Source: Megalopta genalis (Eukaryota; Arthropoda; Insecta; Hymenoptera; Halictidae). From it: DNA of 64,000 nucleotides. Where the stretch lies: positions 310,001-374,000 of the forward strand of contig NC_135027.1 in NCBI RefSeq assembly GCF_051020955.1, given 5' to 3'. Below the pieces are notes generated by a model. That model did no database searches and was not told the DNA's origin. It worked only from the letters and a program-made list of their open reading frames with translations. Positions 25,524 to 37,500 of the stretch are shown here, piece after piece (position 1 is the stretch's first letter; every line of letters begins with the position of its first letter). Both the position numbers and the translations under genes were made by a program.

Positions 25524-26270
25524 TTCGTGATGCTCCTGCGTTGGCGCGCGATCCTCCTCGATCCTCCTCTGTTCCTCGGTGATCCTCCTGCTCGAGTGAT
25601 CGTCTCGCTTGTCCGCTTCCTCCTCCTCGGATCCTCGATGTCGCTGCTCGTGTGGTTCTTTACTGTTCGCGATCAACAGAGAATCGATCATGATCCATCC
25701 AGGCGACGGGCAAGCCGGTCGACAACACTGCAGGCTCTCAACGTCAATCGCAAGACCAAAATGCGTGGAGGGGCAGAACTCGTCAAACGCGGGCAAACAC
25801 TAATCATGCTTTTGTCGCTTTTTGTTTTCGTTTTTTTTTGTTTTTTTTTTGGCAGAAATGTACGTGACACGAGCGGTTCTTTCGACGCTGGTCGTTTGTT
25901 CTTTCTTTGACATTGACCTTTTTTTCTTTTTTTTTTTCGTTCCGTGACAGTGACCTTCGACATTTCTGTTGCTCGTCGACCTTTCCTTTGGCCGCGCAAA
26001 GGAAACCGGTCGCCCAGCAGTCGCTCGCCTCACTTTTCCGTTATGTACACCGAGAAAACGAAACAAAAGTTCTGTCGGACGTGCGTTCGCGAACTCTCCC
26101 GGAACTCAGAAGTCTGCGTGCACGCGGTTACGAAAGACCGTCCGCGGGCGAACCGCGGTTGAAAATCGATCAAACAATATAGAAACGCCCAACTGAAACA
26201 CAGGTGTGCAATGTCGCGGACGGTGTCCGGTCGCTCGCGCGACACCGCCGTGAATCGTGCTTTTAGAAAT

Positions 26271-26330
26271 ACACACACACACGCACACACACACACACGC
26301 AAACGTACACGCAAACGCATAAGCACACGC
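26271..26330. repeat. CA-rich microsatellite
   Basis: (CA)n with CG and AA interruptions. Confidence 0.85.
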
Positions 26331-26889
26331 TCGTAAATTTTAGAACAAAAAAAGAAGAGACCGTGGAGAAGCGGACAGGGTACGCACAAGTTTACGACAC
26401 ACCATGCGGAGAAAACACACACGACACTGAGGGGCGGAGAGGGTGGCTGTGTGCTGTGCTAGGTGTGGGGTGAGTGGAGCGTCGCCTTCCTTCGAACGAA
26501 ATCGATTAGCCTTCTGTAGTCGTTCTCGTCGTTTAGACGAACTCCGCGAGTCCTCGCTTCTTTTTACCTTTCTTTGCGACGAGTGCAAGTACGAAATGGT
26601 AACTCGTGGTGCAACTTTGGAATATTTTTCTTCACCGGTGTAAAGGTTATTCGGTACGAAATGGTAACAAAGACCAGGTGTCTTTGGAAAAATGGATAAA
26701 AGGTCGATGCATTATTTATGTGCAGAAATGTTCAAGATAGAGAAGTTGGATTCAAATGATTTACTCGTGTTTGACATGTTCGAGCAGGAAAAGAAATGAT
26801 ATCACGTTAATCAATGGTATAGAAATATTCCTGAAAGCCTAAACGGTTTCTGACTCGACCGTACACTAAATAAATAAATTTTGAAACTC

Positions 26890-27395
26890 TGAACAATGTC
26901 AAACAGCTTCGAACAATTCCAAACTATGTAAAAAATAACCCCTCCAAAAAATCGTATAATTTCACTGATCCAGAGGTTCTCGTTGGACTTTAAATAATGT
27001 CAAACAGCTTCGAACAATTTCAAACAATATCAAAAATAATCCCTTCAAAAAATCGTATAATTTCACTGATCCAGAGGTCCTCGTTGGACTTTAAATAATG
27101 TCAAACAGCTTTGAACAATTTCAAACAATATCAAAAATAATCCCTTCAAAAAATCGTATAATTTCACTGATCTCGAGGCCCTCGTTGATCTCTAAACAAT
27201 GTTAAACAACTTCGAACAATTTCAAACAATATAGAAAACAATCCCTTGAAAAAATCGTATAATCCCATTGATCTAAAGCCCTCGTTGGTCTCTAAACAAT
27301 GTCAAACAACTTCGAACAATTTCAAATACTATAAAACACACTCCCTTGACAAAATCATATAATCCCATTGATCTAGAGGCCCTCGTTGGACCCAA
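26890..27395. repeat. 101-bp tandem array (downstream of exon 17)
   Basis: Five units start GTCAAACAGCTTCGAACAAT-like at 26898, 26999, 27100, 27201 and 27301. Similarity falls from the first copies to the last. Confidence 0.93.
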
Positions 27396-27575
27396 CCCTA
27401 ATGCATCCTTATGATTTCACACCGAAGTAAAACGGGGGTCGACCTTGAGCAACGAAGCAATTTCGCTCGAGCTCCGGCGACAGGCTAGAGTGAAAGAGAT
27501 GACCGTGTTGTACAGTGTTCTGTGAATGAGAACCGGATGAAGGCGGATGAGGGAAGTCTACGAGGCCGTACTCAC

Positions 27576-27836
27576 CACGAATCGATTGACTTTGACCTTG
27601 GTCGTGCGCGGGGATTCAGTCTGTTGCGAGCCGAGGGACTCGAAGCGGGCTCTTAGACTGCTCGCGGATTCTATGCTCGATTGTTCGCCGATGTTCTGCG
27701 CGATCTCCATCTCGGCGATGTGCTGGTTGCTCGACGTGACCGCCTTCGCGTCCGTTTCGTCCCAGTGCTCGAACTTTGCGCACAGTGTCTTCGCGCGCGC
27801 CGCATTTTGCGCCTGCTTCAGGAACTCGTCCTCCAC
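27576..27836 (-). CDS. LIM gene, coding exon 17
   Basis: 87 codons, phase 0-0, with acceptor CTTGTTACAG and donor GTGAGT. It reads VEDEFLKQAQNAARAKTLCA, then KFEHWDETDAKAVTSSNQHI, SASSLRARFESLGSQ and VKVNRFV. It is mostly helical and completes a VRASDK module begun in exon 16. In-frame sequence continues upstream of the acceptor, so a longer form is possible. The exon sits between two unrelated tandem arrays. Confidence 0.9.
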
Positions 27837-28069
27837 CTGTAACAAGCGGTCGTTCAGTTTTATAGCCGTGAAAGGATCGCCGGACGCCGCCGATCCTACG
27901 ACCGGCGTCGTTAACATGCTCGCACGAACAAGCGTTTCTTCTTTCTAATGAAAGCGGAATTCATTAGCACCTGGAAGAACGCTCGCTCGCTGGTTTCTCG
28001 GGTCACGAGCCAAGAGGAATCTTCGGGCTCTGCTTCTTTCACCAGAATCCGATGGATTTTGTACGACGA

Positions 28070-28990
28070 TTCTTCACGGGGAAAGACTCTTCACGAATTG
28101 GAAGCTTCGCTTGATTTTTCGGATATTTTAACACTTTGCAGAAGATCATTTTTGCGAGGATTGTTTTCCTTTGGAAATCAAAGTATGCACTGAAGAGTTG
28201 AATAATGGAGAGAATGAACAGCGTATTCTGCTATACGGAGTTTCTTTATGAACTAGAAACTTTGCTTAAGTTTTCAGATAATTTAATCCTTTGCAAAAGA
28301 TTATTTTCACTAGAATTGTTTTTTTCCTTGGGAAATCAAAATGTGCACACAAAATTTGAATAATGAGAAGAATGAACAGCGTATTCTGCTATACAGTGTC
28401 TCTTTATGAACTAGAAACTTTGCTTAATTTTTCAGATAATTTAATCCTTTGCAAAAGATTATTTTTACTAGAATTGTTTTCCTTGGGAAATCAAAATGTG
28501 CACCAAAAATTAGCAAAATGAGAAGAATGAACAGCGTATCCTGCTATACAGTGTCTCTTTATGAACTAGAAACTTTGCTTAAGTTTTCAGATAATTTAAT
28601 CCTTTGCAAAAGATTATTTTCACTAGAATTGTTTTCCTTGGGAAATCAAAATGTGCACAAAAAATTTGAATAATGAGAAGAATGAACAGCGTATTCTGCT
28701 ATACAGTGTCTCTTTATGAACTAGAAACTTTGCTTAATTTTTCAGATAATTTAATCCTTTGCAAAAGATTATTTTTACTAGAATTGTTTTCCTTGGGAAA
28801 TCAAAATGTGCACCAAAAATTAGCAAAATAAGAAGAATGAACAGCGTATCCTGCTACACAGTGTCTCTTTATGAATTAGAAACTTTGCTTAATTTTTCAG
28901 ATAATTTGAACCTCTGTAAAAAAGACTATTTTTTCTAGGATTATTCTCCTTGGAAAGCTAAACTTTGCGCCAAAGATTTGAATAATGAAA
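28070..28990. repeat. 155-bp tandem array with alternating unit types (upstream of exon 17)
   Basis: Units carrying GAACAGCGTATTCTGCTATA start at 28216, 28374, 28529, 28684 and 28839. Two sub-types alternate: one has TTAAGTTTTCAG with TTTTCACTAG, the other TTAATTTTTCAG with TTTTTACTAG. The true repeating block is therefore about 310 bp. More diverged partial units lie at both edges. Confidence 0.93.
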
Positions 28991-30335
28991 AGAAAAATGA
29001 ACGTCCTGTTACAGAACGTGATCGAATTATAACGTTGGCAACTCGAGCGATTAGTGTTTCTTCTAGAATTTCGAAACGGGATCTAGGTGAAGAAAATATG
29101 GCGTGAGAGATATGCAACTGTTCCTCGAACGTGCTAATTAATTGCCAGCAACGTGCCAATTGAAACGATTCCATCGCAGTGCTAACACGGTCGCGATATA
29201 TCGTACGGCTTCTACTAGAATATTCAAACATTTTAATCTACTTCGACAGTCCACGCACGTGTTACGAAGCTATAAACGGCCTAACTGCGAACCGCGTTAT
29301 AGTCACTAAATAATACAATATCTCCCCGAGGGAAATTGCCCGGACTCGAAAGGTATTAACGAGTCAGCGTCATTAGTCGGCAGTCTGAAGCAGAAACGAT
29401 CGGTTTCGAAGAAAGCTAGTATAATGTCCATCATTTATCACATTCGAGCGGTAATACGAGACTGATGCGCCTGCCGAAAGAAAGTTCCCCCTCTCCCTCT
29501 AGTTATCTTGTCTCATCTTTGTTGTGTAGTCGTACTAATTGAACGGATGCCTCGAATCGCTGTGTAAACACTGTGATTGCGAGCTCCAATTAAATCAACG
29601 CCGGCTAATCTTTTACATTCAATCCGCACGGCATTCTTGGGACTATGATCTCCGGACTGAAATTATTATCGTCGGGGATATAATTTCGTGCTCGTTGCCT
29701 GATCGACGCTTTGTGAACCAAGAGTTCTATGTATGTATACTTCGACACCTTTCGAAACCTGCGCTCTATTTCGCCGAAAGAAACTCGACGTTTTTATTCG
29801 TTCATTTCTGAAAGCGTAATCATGTTCTTCTAATCAACTGTGTCCAAACGAACTTTCTACATTTTTATTCGAGATTTTTATTCGAATTATTGTTCGACTA
29901 ATGTTATCGTTCTTAGACGAACAGCATTCGTGTCGCTGTTGCAAAATTAATTCCGATATCTGCGTGACCTTTTAGGAGCAAACGGTTCAACGTAAAATTA
30001 CCTAGCAGATTTTCTTGGAATCTTCTCAAATCTCGTTCCCAATCAGAGTTGTGCGGAATTACGATTGAATTACTCAAGGAATTATGATCACGAGGTAATT
30101 CAATTATATTACAATTCAGTCATATTGTAACTCGTGATTCGGATCTCCGCTCGATGAAATTATTACAATGCAACTCGCGATTGCAATTGGAGTACAATTA
30201 GGACTTGCGATAAAACTGACTTGAACTCGCGAATTAAGAATTAATAAATTAATAAGTAATAAGAGAAAGAAGTACGCGAAGAGAAGATAAAAAATGGTAT
30301 CCCACTTATTCAAAGTTCTGGAACGTAATTTAAAG

Positions 30336-30480
30336 GATTGTATATCAATTACGTTGCATTTCAGTTACATTGTGTATCGGTTACACCGTATCCCAATTGC
30401 ATTGTACCTCAATTGCACTGCATATAATTGCACTGCATATAATTGCATTGCATATCAATTACATTGTATTTAAATTACAC
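30336..30480. repeat. Short tandem array of CAATTGCATTG-like units
   Basis: Units of about 17-18 bp such as CATATAATTGCACTG recur about eight times. Confidence 0.8.
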
Positions 30481-30903
30481 GATTACGCGATTAAAAGAAT
30501 TATCTATCAAATTAACCGAAAGCTTTCAATTGCATAAAATCGGCTTTCAACGTAGTTGAACTACCGTGCAATCGAAACGCAACATAATTAAATTGCAAGA
30601 TCGAATCGGCAAATCTCTGTCCTCGACAAATGCGCGTTACAGAAATAATCAGGATGCGAAGATCGAGTAGACAAATTCCAGAAATATTTTCGCAGCGAAA
30701 ACGTCGTGATAAAGATCGGACATTTGAGGAATCCGAGCGACGACTTCGAAGCCACCGACGGTCCCCTCTGCCAGCCTCATACATATTCAATCCGCGAGAA
30801 TCTCTCTCGGCGACGTCGGCTCCATCTTGCTACGGCTAATAAACGCAAGCATTTTCCGCGCGGAGAACAATGAGGCAACGAGTGCCGATCGACGTAAACG
30901 AAC

Positions 30904-31218
30904 CTTATCCGAAGCTCGCACGTAGTTAGGATCCCTTTCCTCCGTGCTGTCCTCGCCTTCCGACTCCTCGCCCTCCTCCTCCTCCTCGTCCTCGGAGCCC
31001 GACATAGGCGGCTTCTCGTATTTGTCCTCCGGGGGTGGTGTGAACCGTTTCAAAGGCTTCGGGAATTTTGGTACCTCCTTCTTGGTCGCGTTCTCCTCCA
31101 TTTGCCTGAAGATCGACAGCATCTTCCTCGCGGTGTCCGTGTGCACCACCTCGTCCACCCTGTCCTCGGCACGCACCACGTCTGGATCGCGGTAGATCTC
31201 GCGCTCGGGGGAATCCAT
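30904..31218 (-). CDS. LIM gene, coding exon 16 (VVRAED module, acidic tail)
   Basis: 105 codons, phase 0-0, with acceptor TTTCGGCAG and donor GTTCGT (weak). It opens MDSPEREIYRDPDVVRAEDR, followed by TARKMLSIFRQMEE, PKPLKRFTPPPEDK, a Glu/Asp/Ser-rich run and RDPNYVRASDK. The exon starts exactly with ATG, so a transcript with an upstream noncoding exon could begin translation here. A MITE ends about 46 bases upstream of its acceptor. Confidence 0.93.
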
Positions 31219-31264
31219 CTGCCGAAAGATCCATGGATCAGTATCGAATAAATCGCGGAAGATA

Positions 31265-31507
31265 TATGAGCCGTTTATTTTGAAAGTGGCATAAGTCACT
31301 TTACCGTAATGAAAAGTGGTGATCTTTTAATGTTGATACGAAATTATTCATACTGAGAAAAATATCAGTTTCCTGAGATAACAAGTACAAGTAAACCTTC
31401 TTGAAAGTTAGCATCCATATTTTGAAACGTGCTAAAACGCAAACCCTTAAATATATCGATTTAAAAACAAAGTGACTTATGCCACTTTCAAAATAAACGG
31501 CTCATAT
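31265..31507. mobile_element. Mariner-like MITE (family M, copy 1)
   Basis: Begins TATGAGCCGTTTATTTTGAA, continuing AGTGGCATAAGTCACTTT, and ends with the reverse complement, a terminal inverted repeat of about 38 bp flanked by TA. No transposase frame. It lies in intron 15 just upstream of exon 16. Confidence 0.88.
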
Positions 31508-32016
31508 ATAGATAGAAAGTGCGAGGAGAAAATTCTGTCCCTTCAGGGAAAAAAAAGTTTTTCTGCCCCTTTTATTCTGCAAACGTTCAGTGTCTAAATC
31601 TGGCTTGTTTATCGAATTTTTTATGTTTTTCTTTTTACATCTATTAGTAGATATTATTCGAGTACGTTTCTATCTTGATTCAGTTTAAAAATGAAAGACG
31701 ATAAATAGCGACGTTACGATTATTGAATTGCACAACTATTGTAACTCGTTAATTATTATAAGTAATACACAATCATTTACAACGATTAACAATGTGTTAC
31801 AATCGTTAATTTTTGTAATCGTTGATTACTTCTTGTTTCGTACTTTCGATCACACTCTGTACCACAAAAATGAAGCAGTAATTGTCTTTAAAAATGAGTT
31901 AGGGCGAAAATCAAAGCTGTTTAATTTTTGCACGATCTTCAGCGTGAAATTTCGCTGATTTTCTATATTGCCGCTCGTGTTTTACAAGCTGTATTTCTTT
32001 AAACTCGAGAAGTCTG

Positions 32017-32200
32017 CAACACACGATTTCTCCTTTCGTCAAATAATTAAACACAGTCTCCTCATTCTTCGAATAATTGAACAACGATTTCCACTTTGTT
32101 TTCGAAGGATTAAGCAAACACACAGTTTCCTCTTTGTTCAAAAAATTAAGCGAACACAGAGTTTCCTTTTTCTTCAAAAAAAAAATCAAGCACACGCACA
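32017..32200. repeat. 35-bp degenerate tandem array
   Basis: About five units around ACACAGTTTCCTCTTTG and AATTAAGCGAA. Confidence 0.75.
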
Positions 32201-32934
32201 GAGAATGTCTATCGAGTCGAAAACGACGATCAATATTTCGTAATAATTTTGTGAAATCAGTGCAACAAGGGAACATCGTCTCTCCGTTCCCTTCCGACGA
32301 TATTCTTTCCGATCCCCGCTGGCTTGTTCCAGCAGTACCTGAATCAACCTTGCTCCGGGATGCAAAAGCGGAGAACACCCACGCGACTCCACCGGAGCGA
32401 GAGCCGAGCACGAATGTCTCGAATGGACATTTTTACGGAACCGAGACCGGACAATGAAAAGTTCGCGTGGCACAATAGCCGGCGCGCGGCGCAGGATTGT
32501 TTTCGACATTGTTGGAAGCCGGCGAGAAGTCCGGTTCCCAGCTACCGGGACGATTCAATTGAAACCGAAACGCTAATTTCCCCGGCATTTAACCTTTCGT
32601 GCGTTCTCAGGGGAACGAGCACACGGGACAGAGACTTTTCTTCGAGCAAATTACAACCGAGCGTAGGCAAATGAATAAGCACGATGGAGGAGGAGGGCGA
32701 GGGGGGGTCGCAGAAGGGAGAATTCCGGCGGGCGTTTCAACCGTGGAAAGAGGACGACGGCGGTGCAGGAAATCGAGGGATAAAGGTGCAACTTTCCAGG
32801 AACGAGCGGACTGAGTCAGCGGCGCGAGGCGTTCTCGCTTGTCTAACCGTGGCCAGGTAAAGAAGGCAGGGGGCCCGATGACAACGCAGAACCGCCCGGA
32901 CAATGTCCAGCACGGCGGTGTTTTGCGGTATTAC

Positions 32935-32976
32935 CTGGGACAGTCTGCGCCACGAGCGAAACATCGCGTCCAGCAT
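32935..32976 (-). CDS. Candidate alternative first coding exon
   Basis: An ATG at 32976 opens a 14-codon frame, MLDAMFRSWRRLSQ, that ends at a GTAATA donor in phase 0. This would splice in frame to exon 16, about 1.7 kb downstream. It lies in CpG-rich DNA. The peptide is short, so chance is quite possible. Confidence 0.25.
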
Positions 32977-33687
32977 GGTCGCCAGCTCGGTGAACACTGG
33001 GGCCGGCCGAAACCGTTTCACCGAGCATCGACGAAATTGATAGAGAAGCACAGCCGGAGAAAGCTAATTAGTTCGGGCTGCTCGCACGGATCTTTATTAA
33101 TGACGTTTCGCCGGCTGTTATTTAGAAAGAGAGGCCGAATGATTTATCTGTTCGACGAACGCTCGCTGAAAGATTTCGTTTGAGAGCGAGCGAGCGAGCG
33201 AGGCCAAGCTCGCGTCCGCTTTGCCGAACGCTGCAAGGCGAGACACCTTTTTACGCGGTCTTTGTGCCCCGACGATGAGAAGAAACTTCTGTGGTTTTTT
33301 CTCCTCTTGTTGCGTTTTTTTTTCTTTCTGCTGCTTTCCTTCTTTTTTCTTTGTAGTTTCGAGCGGGGTGCGCTTTCGTCGAAAGGAAAGCGACGTGCGC
33401 ATATGCATCCGCGCGCGTCAACTGTATCGACTTTGTTGTACCGTTACGGCGGGGAGACGAGAAAGCTGGCAATTTTCTGCGCCGATTACACCGTTTACCG
33501 ATGTTTCGAGGAATCGGGGAAGGGCCGACGATTTTTTTTTTAGCACCGACGATCCGTGGGACTCCGGCCTCTAACCCTCGAATGCATTTTCTCACCGACG
33601 ATCCTATGTACGGATTCTGTGTTGCGGATCTTTGCGTCGATTAAAATTGTCCGTCTCGATTGGAGAAATTATTTTAGATGTTCGTTT

Positions 33688-33938
33688 CTTAACACGTTCC
33701 GTGCCGAGCTTTTTTTACTCGAATCTTCATACTTTGATATTTTACTAAAACTTGATGTATTACGTGCAATTATTAATTCTCGTACACATAACAACGTAAC
33801 AAAAACTTATCAACGCCCATTCTTGCGGTGGAAATTGATTCTTCGGTTCTAAATTTCTCGTAAACAATTTGTTCAGTTCACTAAGTAAACATGCAAGCGT
33901 GTACCATGGATGGTACACGTGGCACGGAACGTGTTAAG
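33688..33938. mobile_element. TTAA-flanked MITE, piggyBac-like (family T2)
   Basis: Starts CTTAACACGTTCCGTGCC and ends GGCACGGAACGTGTTAAG, so a perfect 18-bp inverted pair including TTAA at each end. No coding capacity. Confidence 0.85.
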
Positions 33939-34289
33939 AATAAAAAGTAAATTGTTATGTATGAATCGTTTTGAATGGTAGAGAACGGTAAACATTTGTG
34001 ATCATTTTGTTAGACGATTTCCAGCTGTTTTCTAAGGATACTCTTTCACCCACTTGTCCCTACCGTGTCCGAAACGAGCATGACTAAAAAATATTCGCGA
34101 AAGGATAAAGACCGGGAAGTAGGACACGTTGCTCAACTGCCAAAAAGAATATACTTAAAGGTGTGCTTCATGCTTCTGTGACTCTTAATTTCCAACGTTT
34201 TCGTTCGTATCGTCGTAATTTTTAAGGCGATCCGTCCAAATACGAACAAACATAGACAATGACAACTCGAGTGCAGCATTAAAAAAATA

Positions 34290-35420
34290 AACCACGGAAT
34301 TCTCAGTTATTCTACGATATCCACTAATTTTTTTGATATTATAATTTCACTCGACGTGTGTGCGGAGAAAATCGAAACTCCGATGAATCATTAAATATCG
34401 AAGAAACGAAAGGATATTACCAAATTTCGTCTTTAAAAAAGTTATCCGAAGAAGATCTCAATTTTCGTCTATATTCAGTAACTTTTCTTGTATAATAATT
34501 TCGTTTATAGCACGTAGAAGAAGGTCAAACGTTGAAAATAAATCGAAAGAAGAAAGAAAAAAAGAACTCACTCCAAAAAATTCTGCACTTCTCGATCATT
34601 CGATTCCACTGATTTCTGTGAGAGAATTGTACTCACAATATGTAGAAAAAGCCTAAATCTCTACGATTCGCCAAAAGAAAAAAATAAAATGTAGCCGCAA
34701 ATATCAATCATAAAAAATCTCCAAAAATTCTGAACTTCTATGTTACTCGACTCCACTAATTCCTGTAACATAATTGTACTCACAATATACGAAATAACGC
34801 TAAATCCCGACGATCCGCCGATAGAAGAAATAAAAATGATTCACGTCCACCGCTGAAAATCAAGCTCGCGAAATGCCGTGCTTCTCGGTGACTAAATTCC
34901 GCCAATTTCTTTCAAATAATTATACTCGCGGCGTACGAAGGGACGCTAAACCGCGTCGATCCGCCAAAAGAAGAAATAAAACGGAGCCACAAACATCCGC
35001 CGTAAAAGCTTGACTACAAAAATTCCCGAGCCCTGCAATTAAATCTCCATTAATTTTCCTAAAATAATTATGCTCACGGCGTACGAGCGAACGCTAGAAA
35101 ACCTCGACGATCCGCCGAAAGAAGAAATAAAAACGGAGCCACTCGCGTCCACCGTTAAAAATCTCGCTCGAAAAGATTTTAGGCTCCCCAACAACCGAAC
35201 TCCGTCGATTTCCTTCAAATAATTGTACTCACGACGTACGAGAGGACGCCGAAACCTCGACGATCCGGCGAAAGAAGAAAGAAAAATGTGGCCACTCGCG
35301 TGCACCGTTAAAAAACCGCCTCGAAAAATTCGACACCTGTCCGCGGCGCGACTATGTACGTATCTGTTTTGTAAACGATAATCGTACTCACGGCGTGTGG
35401 AAAAGATGCCTAAACGTCGA
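34290..35420. repeat. Diverged 145-160 bp tandem array
   Basis: Units share an AATTGTACTCAC segment (at about 34627, 34772, 34919, 35066, 35221 and 35381), a CGACGATCCGCC segment and AAAGAAGAAATAAAA. Older, weaker units extend towards 34290. On the minus strand ACTCAC reads GTGAGT. Confidence 0.85.
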
Positions 35421-35522
35421 GACGACGATTCACCGAAATACGAGCCGAAAAAATGGGGCCAGCGTGGGGCCTCGGGGAGGAGCTCGCCTCGAATGATCGA
35501 ACAGAGAAGAAGTTCTACTCAC

Positions 35523-35830
35523 GTTTGCGTTTCGTGTGTCCTTCGTTGTCGCGTTGCTGCGCCCCGTAAAAACTCACTGCGCTCGGAGAGTTGCTCGGAG
35601 AGAGGAGAGAATCGAACTGAACCGAACGGAGAAAAGAGAGCCGTAGCCGTCAGAAGGGAGAGAGCCTTTTGTCTCGGAGGGCCGGCGAGGTCCGAACTGG
35701 CAGCGCGCGGCGTGTTGCTATGCCGTTCACACGAGGAGGACGCACAGCTCTTACTGTTCCCCCTTCGTGAGTTACTGGGAGGGCCACAGTGGTCTGCTCG
35801 GCCTGCTCTCTTCACGAATGGAAGGATGTA
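35523..35830 (-). promoter_or_regulatory. Candidate alternative promoter / noncoding first exon
   Basis: A CpG-dense block ends at a good minus-strand donor (CGCAAAC followed by GTGAGTAG). Splicing from here to exon 16, which begins exactly with ATG, would give a shorter LIM2-only protein. The frame inside the block would not join in phase, so it would act as 5' UTR. Evidence is only the donor and base composition. Confidence 0.25.
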
Positions 35831-37403
35831 GGAATACTAACGGTAAAAGTATGGCTGCTGACCACTCGAGGGGGTTCAAGGACAGCGGCGGAATCAAGTG
35901 GCGGCGGCCACTTCGCGGGCTTTCGCAGGCTTTCGCGGGCCACGATCGTTTGCTCTTCCCGTAATTAACAACCCCCCTCCTCCTCCCCCTCCCCCCTGCT
36001 CGATGGCTCGATCATTGATCTCCCGGTACTCGATCGTACCGCCGCCGGGTCCTCGGTGACCCGCGCACGCGGAATTTCTTCGTTTAATCGACCCTCGATT
36101 GCGACGGAACAGCCTGCGTTTTTCTGCGGCAGTTCAAAATTTGTCCGAACGAGGGAAAATGTTTTCTGAACTAAAGGAAATATTTTTTAACATTGTTAAG
36201 TCCCTCTGCGACCGAGTAAATTAAACGATCGATTAAGCTCTTGGCTTACGAATTATTTTCGGAGAAACGCGCGGGTGCAGACGATTTAATTTACCGCAGT
36301 TCTGTGTATAAAATATTTCTGTTTTTATATTTAATATATTTATACAAATGTGAACACTATTTGTAACGGAACAAAGTTAAAAAAACGCTGATATTAAATG
36401 AAAACTGAAAAAATATTCTTCTTAAGTTTCAATAAAATTAAGAAGAAAATTCTTAACGTAATTGAAATTATCGCGAACAGAATTTACCAACTATTTAAAT
36501 TCCTTTTCGATATTGTCTATTTTCTAATTTATTCATTGTAACTATAAAGACACAGTTTTAGATAGAAAGAAAGGCAACAGAACGTGCAAACGTTGTAATG
36601 GGTTCGTCGAATCATTTAAAAATGATTTTAGAATCGTTCGAGTAATTTCCGCAATTTACTCGGCAAATATCGCGCGCTTCTGTACCGCGATTTAATTAGA
36701 CAGTAATACGGTGATCATACTAATTGCCCTCCCCACTCCAACCGCGCCATCTGTGACATACGAGTGGCAGGATTGGGTCGAACAAGTACAGCGAGTCCCC
36801 CATGGCTCCTCTTCGTACGCGAACATTGTAATATCGCCGCGTCGAATTTTGACGTGCACCGGTCAACGCTGATAGCCTGATCCATCAATTGCACTTTCTC
36901 TTGAGCAACGATACGCTTAGGCAACGCGTGCGTTTCGATAAAAATAATCGGCCTTCGATATTATCGGCTGGAAACGTATTTACGAAACGCTTGACTCATT
37001 CGGCAGTGATTCGGAGTAACCCGGTTCTGCTGAACGCTATGAGTCGGTCGATATTTTAATGGAATCGATAACAGTGTGACGGGGAAGGATCAATCGGGTA
37101 ACTATGACAGGTACAATCCATGCGATTAGGATCGCGTAAAATGACCAATCAATCTTCGCCGGAATGGAATTTCTGGGCTCTCGTTACGTATTAATCCATG
37201 CATTGTTTAGGACCGAGCTGAACCGCCGAGAAAACTAGTTTAATTAACCCTCTGTAACCTTACGTATTTCAATATAAGTTCAATCTTGCAACCGTGTATT
37301 ATACGTTAACACTATGCCCTCCGCAGATCTTAGATATGATTCTTTCGTTTGACGCCGGCATAATAGCTTGGAAATTTTAGATTTAAAAAAAATTTCGAAA
37401 ATG

Positions 37404-37500
37404 GCGGTAATATAAATATAAATTCCTAATATTATATTATTTAATTAATAATATAATTAAATTAATATTATATTATATTATAATAATATAAATATAAATT
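37404..37500. repeat. TA-rich low-complexity block
   Basis: Repeated TAATATAATTAAATTA-like sequence. Confidence 0.8.

Larger units (their letters stand above)
20707..27575. other. Intron 17 (6.9 kb)
   Basis: It holds GT/GA microsatellites (21602-21790), a foldback (22420-22670), AT-rich DNA, a TTAA-type element (23356-23526), an odd CTAG/GAAGC-rich stretch (24690-25250), GA and CA microsatellites and a 101-bp tandem array (26890-27395). No exon with matching phase was seen; CpG-rich parts at 23.5-24.6 kb and 25.9-26.6 kb could be promoters, but nothing proves it. Confidence 0.7.
27837..30903. other. Intron 16 (3.1 kb)
   Basis: Its 5'-flank of exon 17 is a 155-bp tandem array (28070-28990). 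A short 18-bp-scale array of CAATTGCATTG-like units lies at 30336-30480. The rest shows nothing recognisable. Confidence 0.8.

Noticed and set aside
28070..28990. Possible CRISPR-like array because of regular repeats
   Set aside because: Units are contiguous 155-bp satellites without unique spacers, in an animal intron.
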